From Telluria antibiotica (GTDB lineage Bacteria; Pseudomonadota; Gammaproteobacteria; Burkholderiales; Burkholderiaceae_D): a stretch of DNA of 64,000 bases. Under the pieces are notes generated by a model. That model worked only from the letters and a program-made list of their open reading frames with translations, did not search any database and had not been told where the DNA came from. The translations under genes were made by a program, and so were the position numbers. Positions 41,565-52,880 of the stretch are shown here, piece after piece; the stretch's first letter is position 1; each line of letters begins with the position of its first letter. The stretch covers positions 1-64,000 of the forward strand of contig NZ_JAAQOM010000008.1 in the NCBI RefSeq assembly GCF_011682055.1, given 5' to 3'.

Positions 41565-42614
41565 ATGGGCAAAGGTTTGCGTTGGACCGAACAATGGATG
41601 CGCCGGGCCTTGTGGCTCGTCGCGTTCGTGTTTGCCGGATTCCTGATCGGCCTGGGCAACCAGGTCGTCGACAACATCATCTATCTCGCGCCGGTGCCGG
41701 ACGCCGAGCACTTCCTCGACCCCGCCAAGGCCGGGCCGCTGCAGGCCGCATCGCGTCAGGCGAAAGAGGCGCGCGAGGAGGCCGATTCGGTGCTCGAACA
41801 GGCGCAGCAGAAGCACAGCGTGGCACAGGCCAACACGAAGAGTGCGCGCGAGGCGTTCGACAACTGGATCGCGACGCGGCAAGCAACGGCGCGTCCGGAT
41901 CAGGACGCAGAGCTGATCGCGCGCAACCGTGAGCTCGACAAGCTCGTGGCGGCGGAACGCACGGCGCTTGCCGCGGTCGAAGTGCAGGAACAGGTGGCGC
42001 TCGACGCGAAGCAGGCGCAGGCGAAGGCCGACGCCGCGTACGAGGCGCTGCTGCAGCCGGCCCGGCAGGCTGCGTTCGACGCAGAGCGGCGGGCCGCGCG
42101 CAAGGTATTCCTGATCCGCCTCGGCGTCACGTTGCCGCTGTTGCTCGTGGCTGGCGTGCTGTTCAAGTGCAAGCGCAACGGCACGTACTGGCCGTTCACG
42201 TGGGGCTTCATTTTCTTTGCGCTGTTCGCGTTCTTCGTCGAGCTCGTGCCGTACCTCCCCAGCTACGGGGGCTACGTGCGGTACGGCGTGGGCATCGTCG
42301 TGACGGTCATCGTGGGCCGCTACGCGATCCGCTGGCTGCACGCGTGGCTGGCGCGCCAGAAGGCGGCGGAAGCGCTGCCCGACGCCGAGCGCCGCACGAC
42401 GATGCGCTACGACGTGGTGATGGAACGCATCGGCAAGGGCGTGTGCCCGTCGTGCGAGCGCGCCACCAACTACAAGGACGAGCAACTGGCCCATTGCCCG
42501 CACTGCGGCATCGGCCTGTTCGACCGCTGCCCCGCGTGCAACACGCGCAAGAACGCGTTCACGCGCTATTGCTTCTCGTGCGGGACGCGGGCCAACGTCA
42601 GCCTGGCGGATTAG
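41565..42614 (+). CDS. Membrane protein with coiled coil and C-terminal zinc ribbons
   Basis: A 349-residue protein. One helix near residues 15-35 is followed by a long periplasmic-type coiled coil (about 55-175, many EA/AQ heptads), then three hydrophobic segments (200-290) and a C-terminal cytoplasmic end with four CxxC knuckles: CPSC, CPHC, CPAC and CFSC. These form two zinc ribbons of the double-zinc-ribbon type. ATG 41565 follows GGAGGAG at six bases and is preferred over an ATG five codons earlier. It resembles uncharacterised proteins labelled serine endopeptidase in related genomes, without visible catalytic residues. Confidence 0.8.
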   Translation: MGKGLRWTEQWMRRALWLVAFVFAGFLIGLGNQVVDNIIYLAPVPDAEHFLDPAKAGPLQAASRQAKEAREEADSVLEQAQQKHSVAQANTKSAREAFDNWIATRQATARPDQDAELIARNRELDKLVAAERTALAAVEVQEQVALDAKQAQAKADAAYEALLQPARQAAFDAERRAARKVFLIRLGVTLPLLLVAGVLFKCKRNGTYWPFTWGFIFFALFAFFVELVPYLPSYGGYVRYGVGIVVTVIVGRYAIRWLHAWLARQKAAEALPDAERRTTMRYDVVMERIGKGVCPSCERATNYKDEQLAHCPHCGIGLFDRCPACNTRKNAFTRYCFSCGTRANVSLAD

Positions 42615-43057
42615 TCCTTCAGGTCGGCCGGCACCTTGCCGCCGTTTTCAGCGAGCTTGTTCATGACCTGGCGGTGCAGCCAGACGTTCATGCTGGCCGA
42701 GTCGTTCGTATCGCCCGTGTAGTGCAGTTCGGCGGCCAGTTCCTTGCGCGCCTGCAGGCTGGAATCGAGGCCGAGCAGCTTCAGCAGGTCGACGATCGAC
42801 GTGCGCCAGTTCAGTTGTTGGCCGGATTGCTGCTGCATGCCGTTCAGGACGGCTTCCACGTCGACCTGCTGCATCGGTGCCGCCGCTGGCGCGGCTTGCG
42901 GTTGCTGCGCTGCGGGCTGCGAAGGTGGCTGTGAAGCGGGCGCCGGCGCAGGCTGCGGCGCCCGTTGCTGGGCGCCCGGGGCCGCCTGGCTGCTGTTTTG
43001 CGCAGCCCCTTGCGAGGACGGGAAGATCTTGTGGAAGATATTGCTCAGGATACCCAT
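42611..43057 (-). CDS. DUF3597 protein
   Basis: A 148-residue protein. It starts MGILSNIFHKIFP, continues through a proline/alanine/glutamine-rich linker (about 18-65), and ends with the DUF3597 domain (VDVEAVLNGMQQQSG, NWRTSIVDLLKLLGLDSSL, ARKELAAELHYTGD). The family is LysM-neighbouring or free-standing with unknown function. ATG 43057 has AAAGGA upstream; earlier in-frame codons lie inside the next gene. It is 31 bp downstream of the gene at 43089 on the same strand. Confidence 0.85.
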   Translation of the reverse strand: MGILSNIFHKIFPSSQGAAQNSSQAAPGAQQRAPQPAPAPASQPPSQPAAQQPQAAPAAAPMQQVDVEAVLNGMQQQSGQQLNWRTSIVDLLKLLGLDSSLQARKELAAELHYTGDTNDSASMNVWLHRQVMNKLAENGGKVPADLKD

Positions 43058-43088
43058 GTCGATTCCTTTCGGTGATTGACGGAAGCGC

Positions 43089-43625
43089 TCAATGGCGCTG
43101 CATGCCTTGCGCCATGTGGCCCAGCGCGATCGCCAGCGCGGCGCCGCCGATGGCCTTGACGAGGGTCGGGTGTTCGGCATAGAAGTCGCCCATGCGTTCG
43201 ACGACGCCGGGGTTCTGCTGCTCGGCCTTGGCGGCCAGTTCCCGCACCTGGTCCGGCGACACCTGGTTCGCCTGCTCGGGCGTCACGCGGGCCTGCTCGG
43301 CGCCCATCAGGTTGCCGAGCGCGCCCCCGGCCACGGACGACAGCACGGACGGGCCGATATTGGCCAGCAACTGGTTCAGCATGCCGGCGCGCTGGTCGGG
43401 ATTGCTGTTGCTGAACAGATGGCTGACCATCTGCGCGAACGGCGGCGTCTGCTCCGAGCGCAGCGCCTGCGTGACGCCTTGCGCGACGGTGGCGCGCGGC
43501 ACGGTCTGTGCGACCTGGTCGAAATCGTTCTCGGCCTGGGCCGCGTCGACGTTCGGATTCGATCCGCCCAGGTATTGCTGCAACACGTTGCCCAGATTGC
43601 CTAGATTGCCCAGATTGAAACTCAT
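43089..43625 (-). CDS. Hypothetical protein with Gly-Asn-Leu repeats at the N-terminus
   Basis: A 178-residue protein that starts MSFNLGNLGNLGNVLQQYLG, with a short GNL repeat. Helical parts with conserved-looking QQNPGVVERMGDFYAEHPTL and a C-terminal glycine/alanine-rich hydrophobic helix (KAIGGAALAIALGHMAQGM) follow. ATG 43625 is preceded by GGGAG. It likely forms an operon with the DUF3597 gene. I recognise no functional motif; the end may insert into or associate with the membrane. Confidence 0.75.
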   Translation of the reverse strand: MSFNLGNLGNLGNVLQQYLGGSNPNVDAAQAENDFDQVAQTVPRATVAQGVTQALRSEQTPPFAQMVSHLFSNSNPDQRAGMLNQLLANIGPSVLSSVAGGALGNLMGAEQARVTPEQANQVSPDQVRELAAKAEQQNPGVVERMGDFYAEHPTLVKAIGGAALAIALGHMAQGMQRH

Positions 43626-43762
43626 GATGTTCTCCCGCGTCGAGACGTAAAAGGGCAAGCGTAGGCCTTCGCACGGGATTGCTCCGTACGTTCGCTAACG
43701 GACCGGGAGAACGGGAGAGGAAGAACGTCCGGCCCGCGGCGCGGCGGGCCGGACGGGCAGGA

Positions 43763-44920
43763 TCAGAACACGCCCTGCAGCGAGACCGACATCAGCTTGG
43801 AGTCGCCGAAGAACTTGTAGGCGTAGTGCGAATGGTCTTGCGACACGTCGTACTGTGCCTTCAACGCCATGTCCTTCCTGAAGTCCCAGCGCAGCGACAC
43901 GTATTGCGTGTTGCGGCCCTCGATCGGTTCGGCCACCGTGCGGTAGCGGGAGAACGTGTACATCGGGGTCCAGTCGCCGAAGCTGTGGCCGACGCCGAGC
44001 AGCGCGTACTTGTACACGTTGTTGATGCCCTTGCCCGCATCGATCTGCTCGAAGCGGTCCAGCTCGCTCTTCACGAGCCAGTTCTTGTAGTCGAGGTTGG
44101 CGGACAGGCCCATGATGCGGGTGGGCTGGTCCGAATAGATGTCGGTGCGCACGCCGCCCTGGTCCTGCCATACGGAGTCGTTGTGGCGCATCATCATGAC
44201 GCGGACGTCGACGATGCCATTGTTCAGAGCAACATAGCTGCCGAGAATCTTCTTCCACGACTCATTGGTCTGCGTCGTGTAGTAGATGCGGGTGTCGTAC
44301 GCGTCGTTCTTCTGCGTGAAGCCGCCCGTCCACGCATGCGCCGTCAGGGCCCAGTCGCTCTGGCCCAGCTGGGCGCGGTACGTGGCGTTGACGCCGTCGT
44401 ACGCATAGATCGGCCAGCCGTACACGTCCGGCGCCGGACGCACCCATGGGTACGCGTAACCGATGTACAGGTAGTCGCTGTAGTAGTAGAGCGGGATGCG
44501 CTGGCGGCCACCCTGGAAGGTCCAGGCCGAATCCTGCGCCGGCTTCCACGTGACGTAGGCCCAGTCGACGGTCGGACGCGAGCCGGCGTTCGGGTTGTAC
44601 GCGCGGGCGACCAGTTGCACGGTGCCGGACAAGGTGGGGGTGAAGTCCTTGCGCAATTGCACGCCGAGCAGGCTTTCGCGGTCGACTTGCCAGCCTTTCG
44701 ACTTCTCGTACACGCTGGCGTATTCCCAGCCCTGCATGCTGCACGGGCAATTCCACTGCTGGTAAGTCCACGGCGCGGAACTGTCTTGCGCGGAGCCGCT
44801 CAATACCTTGGCGGCCGTGATGTTGTAGAAGCCGGTCAGCTTCAGCGAACCGCTCGCATCCAGGTCGATGGCCTGTGCGAATGCGGGCATGAGCGCAAGC
44901 GCGATCAGGGTTTTTTTCAT
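43763..44920 (-). CDS. Outer-membrane porin-like beta-barrel protein
   Basis: A 385-residue exported protein. The signal peptide MKKTLIALALMPAFAQA is followed by alternating hydrophobic/polar strands, many aromatic residues and a final VSLQGVF ending in phenylalanine, the outer-membrane sorting signal. The N-terminal strand is DASGSLKLTGFYNITAAKVL. Two cysteines (CPCSMQGWE) near residue 60 could form a disulfide. ATG 44920 has GAGGAG ahead. It lies 20 bp downstream of a PstS-like gene on the same strand, so the two are probably one operon and may serve phosphate or other anion uptake. Confidence 0.82.
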   Translation of the reverse strand: MKKTLIALALMPAFAQAIDLDASGSLKLTGFYNITAAKVLSGSAQDSSAPWTYQQWNCPCSMQGWEYASVYEKSKGWQVDRESLLGVQLRKDFTPTLSGTVQLVARAYNPNAGSRPTVDWAYVTWKPAQDSAWTFQGGRQRIPLYYYSDYLYIGYAYPWVRPAPDVYGWPIYAYDGVNATYRAQLGQSDWALTAHAWTGGFTQKNDAYDTRIYYTTQTNESWKKILGSYVALNNGIVDVRVMMMRHNDSVWQDQGGVRTDIYSDQPTRIMGLSANLDYKNWLVKSELDRFEQIDAGKGINNVYKYALLGVGHSFGDWTPMYTFSRYRTVAEPIEGRNTQYVSLRWDFRKDMALKAQYDVSQDHSHYAYKFFGDSKLMSVSLQGVF

Positions 44921-44940
44921 GACATTCTCCTCGATGACGG

Positions 44941-45357
44941 TCACTGGACTACGTCGACCACTTTGACGCTGTCATCGACTTCCGATTTGTCGATGTAACC
45001 GATGGCGTTCGGCGTCTGGCTTACGATTTTCTTGACGTCGGCGGCCGACTTCATTTCCTGCGGGGCTTTGCCGCCCGAAGAAAAGATGATGCGCGACCAC
45101 ATGGCCCTGACTTGGGCAGGGGTCCTCTCCAGCACTTTCTTGCAGAATTCGTTGCGGATCGGCGCACCGTCCGCGTATTCGACCGGCGTCATGCCTGTCG
45201 ATCCACCGACGAAGAATTGCGCGACCTGGCTGTTCGGCATATGGGCGACCGGATTATTGGGATTGACGATGATCGCGATGTCCGCCCGGGCGGGCATGAT
45301 GGCGACGACTGCCAGCAGCGCGACGGCGCCCCGGCAGAGACTGGCTTTGATGAACAT
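44941..45357 (-). CDS. Small PstS-like periplasmic substrate-binding protein
   Basis: A 138-residue exported protein. The signal peptide MFIKASLCRGAVALLAVVAI ends near ARAD. The mature region begins DIAIIVNPNNPVAHMPNSQV, a pattern of short phosphate ABC-type binding-protein-like genes in Burkholderiales, and ends TPNAIGYIDKSEVDDSVKV. It is only half the length of PstS, so it may bind a ligand with a partner or act in sensing. No transporter genes adjoin. ATG 45357 is preceded by GGAAGG. Confidence 0.8.
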   Translation of the reverse strand: MFIKASLCRGAVALLAVVAIMPARADIAIIVNPNNPVAHMPNSQVAQFFVGGSTGMTPVEYADGAPIRNEFCKKVLERTPAQVRAMWSRIIFSSGGKAPQEMKSAADVKKIVSQTPNAIGYIDKSEVDDSVKVVDVVQ

Positions 45358-45586
45358 GGTGACTTCCTTCCCGACGGTCTCGTTTCCGCAGGCGGGATCA
45401 ACGCGCACAAAAAATATTGCTTACTGTACATTGTTGTTGCACTGCGGTAATTATTATGGTAGAGATGACCGTTGCATCGCACAATGGATTTGTCGCCCAG
45501 CCGGCCAAAATACAACAAGTGGCGGGCCGTCTGGCCAAGCTACTTGCCAAGTGGACACTCCCCGCGCCGCCGCGTAAGCTGGCGTC

Positions 45587-45928
45587 ATGGTCTACCTACC
45601 ACTGTTGCTGTTTATTGCCCTGTATGCCTACGCCGCGCTGGCGCTGGGCCTGCCGTCTGCCGTGGGGTTCGCGTACGCGGTGGCCAGCGTCGCCTGTTTC
45701 GCGCTGTACGCGCTCGACAAGGCGGCAGCGCGGCGCGGCGACCGGCGCACGCCCGAACGCCACTTGCTGCTGCTGGGGCTCGCGGGCGGCTGGCCGGGCG
45801 CTTTGCTGGCGCAACAATGGCTGCGCCACAAGACCGTCAAGAGGCCGTTCCGGCACCGGTTCTGGCTCTCGGTCGGGGTCAATCTCGCCGGGCTCTGCTG
45901 GCTGGCCCGTGCGCTGGCGCCCGCCTGA
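45587..45928 (+). CDS. DUF1294 membrane protein
   Basis: A 113-residue inner-membrane protein with three or four helices. The segment LYALDKAAARRGDRRTPERH, followed by LLLGLAGGWPGALLAQQ and RHKTVKRPFRHRFW, is diagnostic of DUF1294. In other bacteria the domain is often fused to a cold-shock domain; here it stands alone. The function is unknown. It precedes the glycerophosphodiesterase gene by 21 bp and may be cotranscribed. Confidence 0.85.
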   Translation: MVYLPLLLFIALYAYAALALGLPSAVGFAYAVASVACFALYALDKAAARRGDRRTPERHLLLLGLAGGWPGALLAQQWLRHKTVKRPFRHRFWLSVGVNLAGLCWLARALAPA

Positions 45929-45949
45929 TCACTTTTACGAGGAGTCACC

Positions 45950-46702
45950 ATGTGGCCTTATCCCAGGATCCTGGCGCACCGCGGCGGCGGCACGCTGGCG
46001 CCGGAAAACACGCTGGCCGGCGTGCGGCGCGGCATGGAAGCGGGATTCCGCGCCATCGAATTCGACGCCATGCTGGCGCGCGACGGCGTGCCCGTCGTCC
46101 TGCACGACCCGACACTGGGCCGCACGGTCGCCGGCCGCGGATCGGTGGCGGACATCGATGCGCTCGACCTCGCCGCGCGCGATGCCGGTTCCTGGTTCGG
46201 GCCCGACTACGCGGGTGAGCCGGTACCGCTGTTCGCCGAATTCGCGCAGTACTGCAAGGCGCACGGCGTGTGGATGAACATCGAGATCAAGCCCGTGCCC
46301 GGCCATGACGTGCAGACGGGGACCGTCGTCGCGCGGCTGGCGGCGGCGCTGTTCGCCGACGAGATCCGCGCGGGCCGGGTCGAGAGGGTGCCGCTGCTGT
46401 CCTCGTTCAGCGAGGCGGCGCTGCAGGCGGCGAGGGACGCCGCGCCGGCCGTGCCACGCGCCTGGCTGACGTCGTCGATTCCACCGGACTGGGAGCGCCG
46501 CGCGCGGGCGCTGGACGCCGTCGCCATCCACACGGACCACAAGCGGCTGACAGCGGCGGCGGCTGCGCAGGTGAAAGCCGCCGGCTTCGGCCTGTTCTGC
46601 TACACCGTCAACGCGCCGGCCCGCGCGCGCGAGTTGTTCGGCTGGGGCGTGGACGGGTTGTGCACGGATCGGATCGACCTCATCCCGCCAGACTTTTGCT
46701 AA
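45950..46702 (+). CDS. ugpQ: Glycerophosphodiester phosphodiesterase (cytosolic, UgpQ-like)
   Basis: A 250-residue GDPD-family TIM barrel. The HRGG motif (RILAHRGGGTLAPENT) with its histidine, FDAMLARDGVPVVLHDPTLGRT and the glutamate in WMNIEIKP mark the metal-dependent active site. It hydrolyses deacylated phospholipids to glycerol 3-phosphate and an alcohol. No signal peptide is present, so the enzyme is cytosolic. ATG is preceded by GAGGAG. No Ugp transporter is beside it. Confidence 0.9.
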   Translation: MWPYPRILAHRGGGTLAPENTLAGVRRGMEAGFRAIEFDAMLARDGVPVVLHDPTLGRTVAGRGSVADIDALDLAARDAGSWFGPDYAGEPVPLFAEFAQYCKAHGVWMNIEIKPVPGHDVQTGTVVARLAAALFADEIRAGRVERVPLLSSFSEAALQAARDAAPAVPRAWLTSSIPPDWERRARALDAVAIHTDHKRLTAAAAAQVKAAGFGLFCYTVNAPARARELFGWGVDGLCTDRIDLIPPDFC

Positions 46703-46773
46703 AAAACAAAATTTCGAGCTCAAGAATTGTAATGTGTTGTCGTTAATGACATTCGACTCCCGGTTACGGTCTC

Positions 46774-47542
46774 ATGTCACTGGCGATCAACAATAATTTC
46801 CTGTCCCTGAACGCCCAGCGCAAGCTGGGCATCGTCGACACGATCACGGGCGGCGGCTTCAGCTACGAAGGCGGCTACGTCGCGTCGCGCTACCTGCACG
46901 GCAGGCTGAAGGCGATGGGCGTCGACGGCGGCATGAAGGGCCTCATGACGTACCGGCATGCTCACCAGGCCGCCAATCTGGATACGGCGCTGAACGCCGT
47001 CACGGGCGGGCAGTACCAGGACACCGCCGATTTCATGGCGGATTTCGCGGCCAATGGCGCGAGCTTCATCGGGAACATGAACCTGACGAACGCGGACACG
47101 GGCGCGATCGGCGGCCTCGACGTGGACGGCGGCCCGACGCGCGACGCGCGGGGCGTCGTTCCCCCGTCCGGCTCCGGTACGCCGGCCCAGCCGCTGCGCA
47201 ACTTCAAGGTCGCGTATCCGGATATCGGCGCCGGGGACGCGCCCAAGCGTCGGGTGCAGATCCAGGTCGGGGCGGGGGCCGGCGACCTCGTCGACATGGA
47301 GTTCGGGGCCATGAACGCGAGCGCGCTGGGCGTCGCGGACCTGGACCTGCACAAGCCCTCGGTGGCGCTGATGCGCATCGACGATGCGCTCGCGTCCGTC
47401 ACCGCGCAGCCGCATCGAGGACGTCGACTATGCCGGGGCCGCGGTCCGGCTGACGCGCGCCCAGATCCTGCAGCAGGCGGCATCGGCCATGCTGAGCCAG
47501 GCCAATGGGGAGCCTCGGGCCGTGCTCGCACTGTTGCGCTGA
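46774..47542 (+). pseudogene. Collapsed flagellin / flagellinolysin-like gene
   Basis: The start MSLAINNNFLSLNAQRKLG is a flagellin D0 N-terminus. Next, with no D1 domain, comes YEGGYVASRYLHGRLKAMG and MNLTNADTGAIGGLDVDGG, which to my memory resembles the end of the protease region in flagellinolysin-type flagellins. Then the C-terminal IQVGAGAGDLVDMEFGAMNA and RIDDALASVTA appear. A frame change at about 47413, with a deletion, brings in SRIEDVDYAGAAVRLTRAQI and the typical end NGEPRAVLALLR. Thus the D0 and D1 parts are partly lost and the frame is broken. The in-frame reading continues past 47542 as non-flagellin sequence. Confidence 0.65.
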
Positions 47543-47605
47543 ATCGGCATTGTCGTTTTTGTCATGCCGTATTTGGCCGATACGATTTACCGCCGACACC
47601 TACGC

Positions 47606-47611
47606 TATAAT
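47606..47611 (+). promoter_or_regulatory. -10 element of the alaS promoter
   Basis: TATAAT lies 45 bases before the alaS start codon. A matching -35 element at 17 bases (CGATTT) is poor, so the full promoter assignment is weak. Confidence 0.4.
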
Positions 47612-47655
47612 CGTTTTTCTTTATATAGCAAGCTGCCTAAATCCGCCCCTACGAC

Positions 47656-50271
<2,616 letters not shown>

Positions 50272-50294
50272 CCAGCGCCGCCTGCGTCACGGTA

Positions 50295-50319
50295 GCGTGG
50301 GCGGATTTTCCGCCCACGC
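50295..50319. terminator. GC-rich hairpin after alaS
   Basis: GCGTGGGCGG and CCGCCCACGC form a perfect 10-bp stem with an ATTTT loop. It is a relative of the GTAGGGTGGGC repeats (core GTGGGC). No T-run follows, so it may stabilise the mRNA end more than terminate. The rest of the gap to the tusA-like gene shows no gene. Confidence 0.6.
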
Positions 50320-50586
50320 GCTCAACAAGAGCACGAATCGAGCGAAGTTTGAGCTGGGTCAAGGGTAGGTCATGTTGAATGCATGGCGCATCAAGTCCAG
50401 GGCTCGATGACAAGCGGTCCACGGGTCATCCCTTTCTTCCGGTCATGCGTTGCGCATCTCTGTCCGCCTGTCAAGTAATTGCCGTTGTTACATCGCAACA
50501 CCGATACCAAATTTTGGTGCGGCGCGTCATAATGGGGTAATTGGAGTACTATGGGGTCACGTGCCCTACCAACCAGCAGGCAATCG

Positions 50587-50844
50587 ATGAGCGAAACCAT
50601 GATCGACACCGGCACCATCGAGGTCCACAAGGACCTGGATGCGCGTGGCTTGAACTGCCCCTTGCCGATTCTTAAAGCCAAGAAGGCGCTTGCCGAACTG
50701 GCGAGCGGCGAGGTATTGCGCATCGTCGCTACCGATACCGGTTCGGTACGCGATTTCCAGGCATTTGCCAAGCAGACCGGCAATGCCCTGCTGGCACATA
50801 CCCATATCAACGGCGAATTCACGTTCTGGCTCCGCCGTAAGTAA
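50587..50844 (+). CDS. tusA: TusA-family sulfur-carrier protein
   Basis: An 85-residue protein with the TusA/SirA signature DARGLNCPLPILKAKKAL; the cysteine of the CPxP motif is the sulfur-carrying residue. It ends with the conserved HINGEFTFWLRRK strand. TusA relays sulfur to tRNA thiolation and other pathways. Start ATG 50587 is taken; an in-frame ATG 12 codons earlier gives an atypical N-terminus. The gene is alone between alaS and the etf cluster, so the exact partner is not shown. Confidence 0.85.
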   Translation: MSETMIDTGTIEVHKDLDARGLNCPLPILKAKKALAELASGEVLRIVATDTGSVRDFQAFAKQTGNALLAHTHINGEFTFWLRRK

Positions 50845-50974
50845 CGCCGCTTTCCACCGACGGCCCGGTTCTCCGGGCAACCCATAGCCTGTCCTTCAGG
50901 GAACCCCAACACGCACAAGAGATTACGATTAGGGCATTTCCTCTAGCCGAAAAACGCACGATCGTGCTTTAATT

Positions 50975-51003
50975 CTGACCTGAACGACATTTGCTTTTAT
51001 AAT
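50975..51003 (+). promoter_or_regulatory. Sigma-70-type promoter of the etfBA cluster
   Basis: CTGACC (50975-50980), a 17-base spacer and TATAAT (50998-51003) precede etfB by 51 bases. The -10 is perfect and the -35 matches four of six. Confidence 0.6.
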
Positions 51004-51053
51004 TCGGATCATTTTTAGTCTTTAGTCTTCACTCCATTTTCCAAAGGCCCAAT

Positions 51054-51803
51054 ATGAAAGTCCTGGTACCCGTCAAACGCGTGGTCGACTACAACGTCAA
51101 GGTCCGCGTCAAGTCCGACGGCAGTGGCGTCGATATCGCCAACGTCAAAATGTCGATGAACCCGTTCGACGAGATCGCGGTGGAAGAAGCCACGCGCCTG
51201 AAGGAAGCCGGCAAGGTGACCGAGATCGTTGCCGTGACGTGCGGCGTGGCGCAGGCCCAGGAAACCCTGCGTACCGCGATGGCGATCGGCGCCGACCGCG
51301 GCGTGCTGGTCGAGACCGGTCCGGAAATCGAGCCGCTGGGCGTCGCCAAAGTGCTGAAAGCGCTGGCCGTCGAAGAACAGCCGCAGCTGATCATCCTGGG
51401 CAAGCAGGCGATCGACGACGATTCCAACCAGACGGGCCAGATGCTGGCCGCGCTGCTGGGCTGGCCGCAAGCGACGTTCGCGTCGAAGGTCGTGCTGGAA
51501 GACGGCAAGGTCACCGTGACCCGCGAAGTGGACGGCGGCCTGGAAACCGTGCAACTGACGCTGCCGGCCATCGTCACCACCGACCTGCGCCTGAACGAGC
51601 CGCGCTACGTCACGCTGCCGAACATCATGAAGGCAAAGAAAAAGCCGCTGACGACCGTCAAGCCGGAAGACCTCGGTGTCGACGTCGCGCCGCGCCTGAA
51701 GACCGTCAAGGTCGCCGAGCCGGCCAAGCGTTCGGCCGGCGTCAAGGTGCCCGACGTGGCGACCCTGGTTGCGAAGCTGCGCACCGAAGCTAAAGTCATC
51801 TAA
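51054..51803 (+). CDS. etfB: Electron transfer flavoprotein subunit beta
   Basis: A 249-residue ETF beta subunit. [20 protein letters not shown] and [20 protein letters not shown] are the family start, and the ETF-beta signature VAKVLKAL...[18 protein letters not shown] (AMP-binding) is complete. With EtfA it carries electrons from acyl-CoA dehydrogenases to ETF-ubiquinone oxidoreductase. etfA follows 15 bp later and an acyl-CoA dehydrogenase lies next, so the trio serves fatty or amino-acid acyl-CoA oxidation. Confidence 0.95.
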   Translation: MKVLVPVKRVVDYNVKVRVKSDGSGVDIANVKMSMNPFDEIAVEEATRLKEAGKVTEIVAVTCGVAQAQETLRTAMAIGADRGVLVETGPEIEPLGVAKVLKALAVEEQPQLIILGKQAIDDDSNQTGQMLAALLGWPQATFASKVVLEDGKVTVTREVDGGLETVQLTLPAIVTTDLRLNEPRYVTLPNIMKAKKKPLTTVKPEDLGVDVAPRLKTVKVAEPAKRSAGVKVPDVATLVAKLRTEAKVI

Positions 51804-51818
51804 TAAGGAATTTCATCC

Positions 51819-52751
51819 ATGGTCGCACTCGTCATTGCTGAACACGACAACGCCCACCTGAAGGCTGTCACCCTGAACACCGTCACCGCGGCCGCGCAAT
51901 GCGGCGGTGACGTCCACATCCTCGTCGCCGGCAACGGTTGCGGCGCCGTCGCGGAAGCGGCCGCCAAGGTCGCCGGCGTGTCGAAGGTGCTGGTCGCCGA
52001 CGCGGCGCAATTCGCCGACGGCCTCGCCGAGAACGTCGCCGAGCAGATCCTGGCCGTCGCCGGTAACTACTCGCACATCCTGGCTCCGGCTTCCGCCTTC
52101 GGCAAGAACGTGCTGCCGCGCGTGGCCGCCAAGCTTGACGTCGCACAGATCTCGGAAATCACCAAGGTCGATGCGCCCGACACGTTCGAGCGCCCGATCT
52201 ACGCCGGCAACGCCATCGCCACCGTGCAGTCGACGGACAAGGTGAAGGTCATCACCGTGCGCGGCACCGGCTTCGACGCCGCCGCCGCCGAAGGTGGCTC
52301 GGCCGCCGTCGAGACGGTCGCTGCCGTCGCGGACTCCGGTAAGTCGGCTTTCGTGGGCCGCGAAGTGGCCAAGTCGGACCGTCCGGAACTGACGGGCGCC
52401 AAGGTTGTTGTTTCCGGTGGCCGCGGCATGGGCTCGGGCGACAACTTCAAGATCCTGGAACCGCTGGCCGACAAGCTGGGTGCCGCCATGGGCGCATCGC
52501 GCGCCGCCGTCGACGCCGGCTACGTGCCGAACGACTGGCAGGTCGGCCAGACGGGCAAGATCGTCGCGCCGCAGCTGTACATCGCCGTCGGTATCTCCGG
52601 CGCGATCCAGCACCTGGCCGGCATGAAGGATTCGAAGACCATCGTCGCCATCAACAAGGATCCGGAAGCGCCGATCTTCTCGGTGGCCGACTACGGCATC
52701 GTCGGCGACCTGTTCGAGGTCGTCCCGGCCCTGGTCAAGGAACTGGGCTGA
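51819..52751 (+). CDS. etfA: Electron transfer flavoprotein subunit alpha
   Basis: A 310-residue ETF alpha subunit. The FAD-binding C-terminal domain has [20 protein letters not shown], then [40 protein letters not shown] and [18 protein letters not shown], in line with the family's signature. The N-terminal domain starts [24 protein letters not shown] lies before the start. It follows etfB closely; the heterodimer feeds electrons to the respiratory chain. A long-stem terminator follows 12 bases after its stop. Confidence 0.95.
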   Translation: MVALVIAEHDNAHLKAVTLNTVTAAAQCGGDVHILVAGNGCGAVAEAAAKVAGVSKVLVADAAQFADGLAENVAEQILAVAGNYSHILAPASAFGKNVLPRVAAKLDVAQISEITKVDAPDTFERPIYAGNAIATVQSTDKVKVITVRGTGFDAAAAEGGSAAVETVAAVADSGKSAFVGREVAKSDRPELTGAKVVVSGGRGMGSGDNFKILEPLADKLGAAMGASRAAVDAGYVPNDWQVGQTGKIVAPQLYIAVGISGAIQHLAGMKDSKTIVAINKDPEAPIFSVADYGIVGDLFEVVPALVKELG

Positions 52752-52763
52752 TCCACTCCCGCG

Positions 52764-52834
52764 AAGGCGGGAACCCGAGTCTGTAGCGTCTTACCGGCGT
52801 TTGCCGTTGCTGGCTGTGGGTTCCCGCCTTTTTT
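52764..52834 (+). terminator. Intrinsic terminator after etfA
   Basis: AAGGCGGGAACCC (52764-52776) and GGGTTCCCGCCTT (52818-52830) pair perfectly over 13 bp, with a 41-base loop, followed by TTTT. The long loop is unusual but the stem and U-tract fit. Confidence 0.8.
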
Positions 52835-52880
52835 GCGACTTGAGATTGACGTTTACGTAAAGAGAAACTAGGAGACCGCG

